Assembly: GCF_019801465.1 (NCBI RefSeq)
Contig: NZ_JAHVJA010000005.1
Span: forward strand, 182,848 to 246,847
Source of the DNA: Leisingera daeponensis
GTDB taxonomy: Bacteria; Pseudomonadota; Alphaproteobacteria; Rhodobacterales; Rhodobacteraceae
Length of the DNA: 64,000 nucleotides
Direction: 5' to 3'
The notes beneath the pieces are model-generated. The model made no database searches, had not been told where the DNA came from, and saw nothing but the letters and a program-made list of their open reading frames with translations. Each line of letters begins with the position of its first letter. Within the stretch, counting starts at the first letter, position 1. Below are positions 56,074 to 64,000 of this stretch, one piece after another. The position numbers and the translations under genes are program-made.

Positions 56074-58623
56074 TCAGTCGGAGCGGGCAAGACGATGGGC
56101 AATAGCCTGAAGAATAACGCCATTGGTATTCAAATCGGTGTAGGCCTCGGTTGGTCGACCAGTTTTCAGAAAGATGCTCGAAGCAAACCCGTTATTTGTT
56201 TTTGCTACTCTCCTGGTAAAATTCAAAAGCTTCTCAGAGTATTCGTGCGGTTGATAGGCCGACCAGAGAAAGGCAGCCTTACTGCTGATAACCAGGTTTT
56301 CCTCGCGAAACTCCGGCGTCCTGTACTCAGGTTCCTGCCCGACCGTATCAAAGGCCCAAGTGCGCTCTTGTGCGTCCAGTTGCAGTCCTTGATAGAGGAA
56401 CCAGGGAGATTTGTCGATTGGGCCTTCCGAGACGCAAATGAGCCGACCGGTTTCGCGGAAGTCCTCCAATTGAGCGGCAAACAACACATCAGCCAGATAA
56501 GCGCTTTCCTTCGACATCCCCATTTCCATAGCTTCAAGCAGTAGCGGTTCTGCGCCGAACGGGCCAATTCGGGCCGCAGCTTCGAGCAGTGCCATTTGCC
56601 CGTCAGTCGCCGACCGGTTTGTTAAAACCTCATATGGGGATTTTGCAGATACCCCCCACCGCCGGAAGGCCAATGCCGAGTAATGAGCGCTATGCGACAC
56701 ATATGAAGTCTTTAATTCTCCATTGGTGACCGAGTGAATTTCGCCTTCAATGATCACTTTCTGAAGGTCCCAGGAAAAGACAAGCTCAGCCAATCGATCA
56801 CCGAAGTTGCTGTGCCGGCGCAGGTTGTCCAAGGCAGCAAGCAGCCGACCTGCGTCGGACCCGTCAAAGTCCCTGTTGCCCCATTTACGGCGGTCGGTCC
56901 GTATCCATCCCTGCGGCAAGTGACGGCCCATGAACGTTCTGCCCGCGATGTTGGGCAGAATCTTTCGAATGGCGGCCTCAACGTTCTTTTGGGTGACCAA
57001 GCCAATCTCTTCAGCGGCTACTAAGCCATTGATGTGGCTACCTACGTCCCACATGGTGACGGCCTTGTGTTGCCGCCCGCCAGGTGCAAAGTCCACTGTC
57101 GCCGGGCACAATCCGGTTCTGGGGTCAGTGAATTTTTCAAAATACTGCCAAGCCACACGGGCGTCTTCCAAAAGCTCCTGCCGCCCGGCATCTGAAAGAA
57201 CCTGGCGTGTCTTTATCAGCTCCGGCGCGGCGGCAGCCGTCTTCCTCAGGCGGGTCGGCAGCGGCCCAGCCGGGGCGACGGTCCGGGCGAACTCTTCGAG
57301 AAGGAGAAACTTCGTCCCTTGGTTCCGGAGCATCTCCTTCAAAAGGCTTTCCAATGCCCTGCGTTCCGGCGGAAATGCAATCGCCTTTGGCTGAATGAAG
57401 ACCACTACATCCCCGGTTCCCGCCGTCGCAGACCGAAATGCTTCCGCTGCGCCACCGCCGCTGACGACGCGCCGCCGGAATTTCAGGAAACCCGTGCCCT
57501 CCAACCCTTGAGGTCCGCCCTCTTCGGCGAATAAAGTAACGCCTATGCCAGGCTCCAACGGCCTGACCGTCCGGACTTTGGCCTCACTCCGGGTTGCAAT
57601 ATCTACAGAGTGCATGCTGGATGGCCAGGCACTGGCACCTGCTTTCCCGTGCTTTAATTCGGTTGAAACCCAAAAATCGCTGTAGGCCTTACTTAAAAAC
57701 TGACCTTCGCGGGAATGAGGAATCCCGGCTGTTTGGAGAAACTTCGTAAATTCTGAGTACCCGGATAATTGGTCGGGATTACTTTCCTGCGGTTTCAGCA
57801 CATGCAGGCACACCATCCGCTTGAACCCGTAGGTATCGCGCAGTTGGATGTCTATCACCGGCAACAGGGACACATCTCCGTCCAGCTCCTGTTGCGACAG
57901 CCCATCGGCAAATCGAACCGCGGCTGCCTTCAGCTGTTTCAAACCTATTCCGGAGAAATCCTTGGCCGAAATGTAAACAATATTCTGGCTGCCAGAAGGT
58001 CCAGCAGCTTGCACGTTTCCTTCAATATCCTTCAGAGACACCAGGGTGCCCCCATACAGCCTCACGACACCATTGTCCCAGGTTTCGGACCGGACCGGGG
58101 CTGACTGTACCGGAACCGACAGGAGATTGAGAATGCCTGCAGAACGCACCCCCCGCGGATTAGCCGGATTTTCCCGTTCCGCGCATGCGATTGCCTGCAG
58201 AACGCTAGCCGAATTTCGAACGGCCACCCCCGAGCGCAGCATACTTTGGAGAGCTGAGACGGCATCATGTGCGGCCCGGCCTTGGAAGTACTCGGACAGC
58301 GACTGCAATTCCGGAACGTAAGGCACAACATCCAACCCGCTGCTGCCAATCATGTAAGCATTCAGAACCTGAGCGAGCTTGCTTTTTGCAGTATGCGCGC
58401 GGCCTTGCTCATCATAGGGGTTCACAACGCAGGCCAGCGGAATGTTTCTTTCAACAAAGGCATCAATCACCGTTATGAGATGCGGGATTGAAACTTCTTC
58501 ATTGATTGCTGTCACTACGGGAAAAGTTGGCACAGGCAGCTTCCGAAACGCGGAAGAAAACCCGATCCGCGGGAACACAGCCAAGCCAGCTGCGGCCGAT
58601 TTCAGGAAAAGTCTGCGTCTCAT
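56074..58623 (-). CDS. Secreted polysaccharide-modifying protein: deacetylase-like N-half, DUF3131-like C-half
   Basis: An 849-residue protein starts with a Tat-like signal (MRRRLFLKSAAAGLAVF). The N-terminal ~430 residues have the layout of divergent polysaccharide deacetylases (VVTAINEEVSIPHLITVIDA near the start), but no clear metal triad is seen. From about 485 the chain matches DUF3131, a glucoamylase-like alpha-barrel family: WQYFEKFTDPRTGLCPATVD, TMWDVGSHINGLVAAEEIG, WGNRDFDGSDAGRLLAALD. The gene overlaps the glycosyltransferase gene upstream by an ATGA junction, so both act in one process, probably trimming or deacetylating the polymer outside the cytoplasm (inference). Confidence 0.78.
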   Translation of the reverse strand: MRRRLFLKSAAAGLAVFPRIGFSSAFRKLPVPTFPVVTAINEEVSIPHLITVIDAFVERNIPLACVVNPYDEQGRAHTAKSKLAQVLNAYMIGSSGLDVVPYVPELQSLSEYFQGRAAHDAVSALQSMLRSGVAVRNSASVLQAIACAERENPANPRGVRSAGILNLLSVPVQSAPVRSETWDNGVVRLYGGTLVSLKDIEGNVQAAGPSGSQNIVYISAKDFSGIGLKQLKAAAVRFADGLSQQELDGDVSLLPVIDIQLRDTYGFKRMVCLHVLKPQESNPDQLSGYSEFTKFLQTAGIPHSREGQFLSKAYSDFWVSTELKHGKAGASAWPSSMHSVDIATRSEAKVRTVRPLEPGIGVTLFAEEGGPQGLEGTGFLKFRRRVVSGGGAAEAFRSATAGTGDVVVFIQPKAIAFPPERRALESLLKEMLRNQGTKFLLLEEFARTVAPAGPLPTRLRKTAAAAPELIKTRQVLSDAGRQELLEDARVAWQYFEKFTDPRTGLCPATVDFAPGGRQHKAVTMWDVGSHINGLVAAEEIGLVTQKNVEAAIRKILPNIAGRTFMGRHLPQGWIRTDRRKWGNRDFDGSDAGRLLAALDNLRRHSNFGDRLAELVFSWDLQKVIIEGEIHSVTNGELKTSYVSHSAHYSALAFRRWGVSAKSPYEVLTNRSATDGQMALLEAAARIGPFGAEPLLLEAMEMGMSKESAYLADVLFAAQLEDFRETGRLICVSEGPIDKSPWFLYQGLQLDAQERTWAFDTVGQEPEYRTPEFREENLVISSKAAFLWSAYQPHEYSEKLLNFTRRVAKTNNGFASSIFLKTGRPTEAYTDLNTNGVILQAIAHRLARSD

Positions 58624-61600
58624 GTGTTGCCAGCCACCATTCTGTAGGCACGTCCCTGGCGCTTTATGCTACCCCAGCTGGTTAAACGTCCGGTTACGGC
58701 ACGCAACACCGAGCGTATCACCGAAAAATACATGAGCGGGCGGTAAACGACGCGCTGCAGCGGGAACAACAGCAAACACCAATTGCTTTCATCTTTATCA
58801 AACGCAATTGCAATAGCAGCAATGAGTAGCTCCAATGCCGGGAGTGCCAGGTAGGCCCATAGGTAATGCATCGGCTGTAGGTGCTGAGAGCCTCCCACTT
58901 CTCCGGCCCAGCCGCCGGCGACCAGCTTGTACAGCATCAAAATCACAAACAGATCTGCGATAGGGGCCAACAGCGGGAATACATAGCCAAATACAAACAT
59001 GTCGGAAATTGATACCAGGCCAACCGAACGTCTCTCAATGATCGCCCGTTTATGCTTCCAGGCGCTTTGGAACATTCCAAACGACCAGCGGAGCCTCTGT
59101 TTCATAAGCTGGCCCAACTTCTCCGGCACTTCGGTGAACGCCTTAGCCTTTGGCTCGAAGACTATTTTATAACCTGCCCGGTTCACCTGGATCGTCAGGT
59201 CGGCATCCTCCGTCAGAGTTTCCTCACTGAACAACCCGGCCTTTTTCAAAGCCTCAACCCGCCACGCCCCGATGGCTCCCGGAACCACCAGAATGCCGTT
59301 GATCAGGTCAAACGCTTTCCTTTCGACGTTCTGGGACGTTGCATACTCGAAGGCCTGAAGCCGGGTTAGCAGGTTCACGCGGTTGCCTGCAATAATTTTG
59401 CCTGCCACCGCACCGGTCTTCGAGTCTGCAAAGTGCCTGACGAGATACGTGATTGCATCTTTGCAAATTTGCGTATCCGCATCAATGCAGACGACAAACT
59501 CGGCATCAGTGCTCAAAATGGCCCTGTTAAGCGCACTCCACTTCCCTTGGTTTGGTTGCGAGATGAGGTGGACTTCGCTCTTGTGGCCGAATTTGAGGAC
59601 CTCGATCAGTGTGTCATCGGTGGAGCCGTCGTCCACCACAATGACTTCCAGGTTTTTGTAACCACTGGCTCGCACGCTTTCGATGCTTTGTGCGATCACT
59701 TTTGCCTCATTGTGGGCAGGGATCACCACCGCAACCTTCGGCTGCCTTTGCAAGGTTGTAAATCTTTCACGGCGGTTCGAAAGCGCCATAATGAGGATTC
59801 CGGCCGAGCGAACTATGCCAATTGCGAGCACCGTCCAGAAAACAACGACGACAGCTTGTTGCGCCATCCAGACAATGGAGAAGGAAACTCTGTCAAAGGC
59901 CGGGGATCCGCCTTCTGCAACAGGCATCAACGCAGCCCGGTTTGTGCCTAGAAGATCCGCCAACGTCGTAAACTCATAGCCTTTTGCCCGCAACGAACGG
60001 ATTATCGGTCGGACTGCGTCAACTGTGGCAGCACGATCCTGGCCGCCGTCATGCAATAGAATGACATTGCCGCTCCCCTGTTCCACCTGATCTATTACAA
60101 AGTTTGCGATTTCCGCGCTGTCCCAGCCTTCCCAGTCCTTGGGGACAATTTCCATACCCGCAATCGTGAACCCTCGGGCTTCAGCTGCCTCCAGCGAGGC
60201 CACGCGCTCTGCGCTGATCGGGCCACCGCTACGCTGGAAGGGTTCGCGGTAGAGCAATGTTTTCCGGCCGACAGATCCAGCCAAAATTTTGTCCAGAAGC
60301 GAAAATTCCAGATCCACACGTGTTTGGGAGATCTGGTCCATTCTAGGATGGGAGAAGCTGTGCGCACCGACCTCGTGCCCTTCATCGACCATCCGCCTAA
60401 CCAGGTCGGGAGAGTCCATCACGCTGGTGCCAACAACAAAGAAGGCCCCCGGAACTTTTTCTTCCTGCAGGATATCCAAAATTTCCTTGGTGTATGTCTC
60501 ATGCGGGCCGTCATCAAAGGTCAGAACAACCTTGCGCCTGTCCGGTTTGCCATGCAGTTCTATCGAGTATGGCTTGGGCAAAAGGCTATAGGTCTGGTTG
60601 CGGACCAAACCTGTCCCCGCCTCGAAAGAAAGTTGACGGGCTCCTGCAGATGCGCGCTGGTCTATGCGGATAAACGCGCCCTCCCCTTTGTAATCTACAA
60701 AGTTGTTAAGCTCTACGACACGAAGTTCAGCCCCAAGAACGTCTTTGGAAGCATCTTGGTGCTGCAGGACTTTCCAGATCCCGGGGTCCTCGGTCCCAAG
60801 AGACCACACGGCAAAGTTGGCAATGCCAAGCTCCTTTAGGCGGAGCAGTTGATTGTGCGCAGATGCGGCATCCAGCATCCAGATCTTGCGCTGTCGTCCT
60901 TGGGCGTCTCGGTAGCGGCTAAAGCTATTGTGGGCTTTGGCGCTGAACCGCAATTTTGCTCCGGAGGAGCTTACTCTTTGCATCGCTTCCGCGTAAGAAA
61001 GGATCTCTGGCTTGGATAACCCAGAGGTCCACTCAACGGAGAAATTGCCGAGCGCGACAACTAGCTTGTCTGCTCCGACCGCCTGAACTGCCTCAGCGGA
61101 CAAATCTTCTATCCAGCTATATGGTGCAAGCGGGCCTGGCACGGTCTCCACCCAAGGCTGACGAAAGAGCTTCAGGATAATCTGGTCAAACAGATCAATC
61201 AGATCCGCTTTCTTCCAGTGGGACTGCTGGCCCGTGAGAATGGTACAGGCTTTCAAGCCTCGGGAACGGAATGCATTCGAAAAGCTCGACATCAGCGGCT
61301 TGAGGCGTCGGAACACTTCTGAACTCAATCCAGTGAGGTCCAGGCACGCACCTTGCGCATTCAATGCCGCCACAGCGGCGGCCATATCTGCGGCAAGCGC
61401 CTCCGCTCGCTCTGTATCTGCGAGGCTATCCAGAAAGTCTCCCTTCTGCCTTGCCTCTCCCAGCAAAATGACCGGCAGAAGCTGCGGACGCAACGCGGCC
61501 CTTGCAATGTACTCTTCCACGGCAATCCGGGTATCCTTGCTGATAACCGATACTGCAGGGCGGCCTTTTTCTTCGACGATACTGATCCATTCAGGCACGA

Positions 61601-62042
61601 TCACGCCAATTTGGCCGCAACTATCATCCAGCGATAAAAATGCTTCTTCAGAGGACACAGGCACATGGCCAAACACCTTAGGAGCTGCCGTGTCTGCCAT
61701 AGCCGAAAACAGGGGCTGTTTGCGCCCATTTTCACAGTGGGTTTCTGATCTGGGCTCTGAAGTTGCCGAAGCCAGATGCACGTGGTTGGGATGACTGGAA
61801 CCGTTCACCGCAAGAGAGACATGGCTTTGCTCGCCATCGTGGAAGGGATTCAGCTCCCGAATTGCGGACTGCAAAGAAAACGAGCCATCAAGAAACAGCA
61901 CAGCCCAGCAAATGACGGCCGTTACCAAGGCAAAAAAAACAGCCCTCACCCGACGAGCCCGGACCCGCTTGGGATCCGCAAATACCCTGCCAGACGACGC
62001 CACGGATTGAAGCCTGTCCTGATGAAAGGAAAACCGCTTCAA
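58620..62042 (-). CDS. GH18-like / NodB deacetylase / processive GT2 glycosyltransferase fusion
   Basis: A ~1140-residue membrane protein. Order: a TM helix (about 33-55), a GH18-like barrel (about 120-430), a NodB domain with LTFDDGP (507-513) and HSFSH (561-565), two or more helices (about 715-755), a GT2 domain with DDGSTDD, IDADTQ (853-857), TEDADL and QRLRW (982-986), then about four TM helices. The D, DxD, TED and QxxRW set marks a processive beta-glycan synthase of the PgaC/HasA type. The GH18 active-site region reads GACLDLTGLSS and lacks the usual DxxDxDxE acid. TTG at 62042 is preferred because GGAGG lies 8 bases upstream; GTG at 62069 is an alternative. First gene of a two-gene operon. 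Confidence 0.88.
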   Translation of the reverse strand: MKRFSFHQDRLQSVASSGRVFADPKRVRARRVRAVFFALVTAVICWAVLFLDGSFSLQSAIRELNPFHDGEQSHVSLAVNGSSHPNHVHLASATSEPRSETHCENGRKQPLFSAMADTAAPKVFGHVPVSSEEAFLSLDDSCGQIGVIVPEWISIVEEKGRPAVSVISKDTRIAVEEYIARAALRPQLLPVILLGEARQKGDFLDSLADTERAEALAADMAAAVAALNAQGACLDLTGLSSEVFRRLKPLMSSFSNAFRSRGLKACTILTGQQSHWKKADLIDLFDQIILKLFRQPWVETVPGPLAPYSWIEDLSAEAVQAVGADKLVVALGNFSVEWTSGLSKPEILSYAEAMQRVSSSGAKLRFSAKAHNSFSRYRDAQGRQRKIWMLDAASAHNQLLRLKELGIANFAVWSLGTEDPGIWKVLQHQDASKDVLGAELRVVELNNFVDYKGEGAFIRIDQRASAGARQLSFEAGTGLVRNQTYSLLPKPYSIELHGKPDRRKVVLTFDDGPHETYTKEILDILQEEKVPGAFFVVGTSVMDSPDLVRRMVDEGHEVGAHSFSHPRMDQISQTRVDLEFSLLDKILAGSVGRKTLLYREPFQRSGGPISAERVASLEAAEARGFTIAGMEIVPKDWEGWDSAEIANFVIDQVEQGSGNVILLHDGGQDRAATVDAVRPIIRSLRAKGYEFTTLADLLGTNRAALMPVAEGGSPAFDRVSFSIVWMAQQAVVVVFWTVLAIGIVRSAGILIMALSNRRERFTTLQRQPKVAVVIPAHNEAKVIAQSIESVRASGYKNLEVIVVDDGSTDDTLIEVLKFGHKSEVHLISQPNQGKWSALNRAILSTDAEFVVCIDADTQICKDAITYLVRHFADSKTGAVAGKIIAGNRVNLLTRLQAFEYATSQNVERKAFDLINGILVVPGAIGAWRVEALKKAGLFSEETLTEDADLTIQVNRAGYKIVFEPKAKAFTEVPEKLGQLMKQRLRWSFGMFQSAWKHKRAIIERRSVGLVSISDMFVFGYVFPLLAPIADLFVILMLYKLVAGGWAGEVGGSQHLQPMHYLWAYLALPALELLIAAIAIAFDKDESNWCLLLFPLQRVVYRPLMYFSVIRSVLRAVTGRLTSWGSIKRQGRAYRMVAGNT

Positions 62043-62640
62043 ACGACCGCCCTCCGAACGCAGCTGCACTGCACTTCAAAAGCCGCCAGGCACACACCAG
62101 CAAGGCAAAGATCAACACTACTGTCAGACACGGTCCCCCGACCCCTTTGCAGGCCAACACTGCTATCTAGAATGCGCGGCGCCCGGCCCCACAGAGTTCC
62201 ACCCATGACAAGCAGATCAGGCTACATGGCCTACAATGTCCCCTAACGAGGCAGGGCTTGTCAAAATTTCCTCAAATTTTAGCCGAACTTTCGCTTTGAG
62301 CTCAAAGCTCAAGCGACAGTTCCACTGTTTTGGCGGCACTGTTGACACAAGTGGCGTGTCAGATTTTAGCGCGAGAAGAATCAGTCCCAATTACTGGAGG
62401 ACCGGTAATGTCAACTTGCTGCAGGAGGCCGACGCCGCACCGGCAAGACCTGGCGAGAGAGCGGAAACAATAATGGCTGATTGCCTGGATTAATCGAGAA
62501 ATCCGGTTCGACGCGCGGAGTATGATGCAGATTCAAAAAAATTATTGTTTCTCTCCGGAAGCGTTCTATCAACTTAACCCCAAGGGAGTTTCACCCGAAA
62601 GAAGATCCGAGTTTGGGCTAGTATGCTTAGTGGGGTTCAC
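62043..62640. other. Divergent intergenic region upstream of the polysaccharide operon
   Basis: About 600 bases without a supported gene. It contains a perfect 16-bp palindrome at 62293-62308 and AT-rich segments such as TCAAAATTTCCTCAAATTTTAG, so promoters for both directions are likely here. Confidence 0.45.
62293..62308. promoter_or_regulatory. Perfect 16-bp palindrome, candidate operator
   Basis: GCTTTGAGCTCAAAGC equals its own reverse complement and lies between the polysaccharide operon and the small secreted protein gene. No regulator gene adjoins it, so the binding protein is unknown. Confidence 0.4.
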
Positions 62641-63144
62641 ATGAAGATTACTATAAAACTGATGGCCGCAGCTCTTTTGGGCACCATCCCGTCTCTTGTT
62701 GTTGCGGACCCAAAGCCCCGCAGCGCCAAGCCTGCGCCCCCGCAACTTGTAGCGAGTATCTATGCTGGGAAAACTGATGTCTGGGCCGAAGGGTGCAATG
62801 GCGGCATCTACTACTCGCCCAACCAGCAAGCCCGCGCTTGGTGCGGCGACAACAGTGACAGCCTCGGCGCCGGGGAATGGAAAGTCGACTCCCAAGGGCG
62901 TGTGTGCCATCAGCTGTCCTGGTACTGGCCTAATGGCAACCGGGCAGGAAAAAGCCTTGGCGAGCAAGCATGCATTTCCCATGTTGTCGACCGTTGGGGA
63001 ACAGTTTGGAGAAGTTGGTCTGATGACACGGAATGGTGGCCGCTGGCAGGAAAACACTCTGGAATTAAAAAATATTCCGGGATGGAAAAAGGATACAAGT
63101 TCCATTCCAGTGTTGTGGCAACCCGATCAAAACTGGGGCTTTAA
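62641..63144 (+). CDS. Small secreted protein of unknown function
   Basis: The 167-residue protein starts MKITIKLMAAALLGTIPSLV with a signal peptide ending near VVA. The mature part is rich in Trp and Cys: GCNGGIYYSPNQQARAWCGD, GEWKVDSQGRVCHQLSWYW, EQACISHVVDRWGTVWRSW. The pattern, with four Cys and GEW-x-VD-x-GR-x-C, recalls DUF995-type periplasmic proteins, but I cannot confirm that. GTGGGG lies before the start. It may belong to the polysaccharide locus on the basis of position only. Confidence 0.65.
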   Translation: MKITIKLMAAALLGTIPSLVVADPKPRSAKPAPPQLVASIYAGKTDVWAEGCNGGIYYSPNQQARAWCGDNSDSLGAGEWKVDSQGRVCHQLSWYWPNGNRAGKSLGEQACISHVVDRWGTVWRSWSDDTEWWPLAGKHSGIKKYSGMEKGYKFHSSVVATRSKLGL

Positions 63145-63153
63145 CAACTGCTT

Positions 63154-63753
63154 TTAGGGATAGCTTGGAACTTGCGTCGAGTTAATAACAGCCTGTCTGA
63201 CATCAGCGCCAATGGGACAGTTTAGGGTGGTTTGATAAGAGAGGGTTGCCGCGAAGGCAGTGCCCCAGATGCCAACGTCCATGCCCTCAAGCGTTGCGTA
63301 AAGCGCCAGGGTCGGGCTTTCGTTCACGGCTTCGATGATACCGCCCGCCCCCTGCAATTCGATGCTGACCGCGTTGCCACCGAACATCGCCAGCAGGAAC
63401 ATGGTCACTAGCGGCGGAACGATCAGCAAGGACACAACAAACTCGCGCAGGGTTCGCCCCTTGGACACACGGGCGATGAACAGGCCGACAAACGGCGACC
63501 AGGCGATCCACCAGCCCCAATAGAAGACAGTCCACCAACCCTGCCAGTCACGCCCGGCCTCTTCATCCACCCACATTCCCATTGGCACAAAGTTCTGCAC
63601 ATAGTTACCGAGAAGATTGACGTATTGGCCGAGCAGACGCGCAGAGAGCGACCTTCGCGAATCCCTTACTGTCGCTAGATCAGGCCACGATTTTCGCCGC
63701 GGTGCCGCGATCAAAAGCTGCCGCTCGTCGAGGGCGCAGCATGAAACTGGCAT
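63154..63753 (-). pseudogene. Internal fragment of a BCCT-family betaine/choline/carnitine transporter gene
   Basis: The frame of 199 codons carries a clear BCCT piece from about 63633 down to 63279: GNYVQNFVPMGMWVDEEAGR, then WQGWWTVFYWGWWIAWSPFV, then RVSKGRTLREFVVS. These are the central helices of BCCT transporters, which normally have over 500 residues. On both sides the similarity breaks off: the first ~40 codons and the last ~40 codons do not fit the family. An IS66-type end lies 10 bases beyond the 5' edge. The transporter is thus non-functional here. Confidence 0.8.
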
Positions 63754-63762
63754 CGTATGACC

Positions 63763-64000
63763 GTAAGCGTTGCCCCCGCCTCACGCGGGATCAGCTTGAC
63801 GGTGGGAAGTTCCAGGGCAGGAGCTCGTCGAGCCGGCTGGCAGGGTGACCTGCAGCGATGGCTTCGAGGGTGGCCTTGAGGTAGGCGAAGGGCTCGACGC
63901 CATTGATCTTCGCCGTGGCAATGAGCGAAGCGATGCAGCCCCAGGCGCGGCCGCCTTCATCATGGCCGGCGAATAGCGCGTTCTTTCTTGTCAGGGCGAT
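63763..64000 (-). mobile_element. End of an IS66-family insertion sequence (runs off the window)
   Basis: GTAAGCG at 63763 is the usual tip of IS66-family terminal repeats, followed by the transposase gene end on the minus strand. The eight bases just outside (GTATGACC) would be one copy of the target duplication, which the missing end would confirm. Confidence 0.7.
63791..64000 (-). CDS. IS66-family transposase, C-terminal end (partial)
   Basis: The last ~69 codons read IALTRKNALFAGHDEGGRAW, then GCIASLIATAKINGVEPFAYL, then GHPASRLDELLPWNF and end in PPSS-stop. ALTRKNALFAG, INGV-P-AYL and RLDELLPW are typical of the TnpC C-terminus of IS66 elements. No lesion is visible in this part; the rest lies beyond the right edge. 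Confidence 0.9.
   Translation of the reverse strand: MALTRKNALFAGHDEGGRAWGCIASLIATAKINGVEPFAYLKATLEAIAAGHPASRLDELLPWNFPPSS

Overview
The window is GC-rich, densely coded DNA with many ATP-binding-cassette (ABC) and TRAP uptake systems, an ectoine operon, a complete glycine cleavage operon and sulfonate-, guanidino- and polyamine-type gene sets. This combination suggests a marine alphaproteobacterium of the Rhodobacteraceae (roseobacter group). That placement is inferred from gene content; no rRNA or tRNA gene was seen. All functional calls are from reading the translated sequence, without database searches.

Layout. 1-3.5 kb: the end of a chemoreceptor gene, then three receiver-domain proteins in a row; the last also carries a histidine kinase core and none has a DNA-binding domain. 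3.7-13.8 kb: an XRE-cupin regulator divergent from lpd-lipA-AGCS transporter-gcvT-gcvH-gcvP, then a GlxA-type AraC regulator. 13.9-21.5 kb: a Pot-type ABC transporter (one permease has an unusual tail) and a dimethylglycine/sarcosine dehydrogenase-like gene broken by an in-frame amber codon. 21.5-27.3 kb: a taurine/sulfonate-type ABC transporter, a LysR regulator and an HpsN/HisD-like dehydrogenase. 27.4-34.8 kb: an arginine-type ABC transporter divergent from a TetR regulator, an AruH-like transaminase, an AruI-like 2-ketoarginine decarboxylase and a dimethylarginine hydrolase. 34.9-39.3 kb: MarR-type ectR and ectABC-ask. 39.4-44.4 kb: LysR, a TRAP transporter and a ureohydrolase. 44.5-45.9 kb: decayed IS3 and IS5 remnants and a gene-poor stretch. 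45.9-55.1 kb: a putrescine uptake and oxidation operon with a divergent TetR regulator and two operator-like repeats. 55.4-62 kb: an expansin-like lipoprotein facing a two-gene exopolysaccharide operon whose main product joins a GH18-like domain, a NodB deacetylase and a processive GT2 synthase. 62.6-64 kb: a small secreted protein, a BCCT transporter fragment and the end of an IS66-type element.

How the genes fit together (inference). The first third looks like uptake and breakdown of glycine and N-methylated glycines feeding the glycine cleavage system. The middle third fits a guanidino route: arginine to 2-ketoarginine to guanidinobutyraldehyde, then guanidinobutyrate, 4-aminobutyrate and urea, with a side entry for methylated arginines. 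The putrescine operon reaches 4-aminobutyrate as well, so its aldehyde dehydrogenase could serve both routes. The exopolysaccharide cluster near the right end is the least familiar system here. Insertion-sequence debris flanks the region from about 45 to 64 kb.
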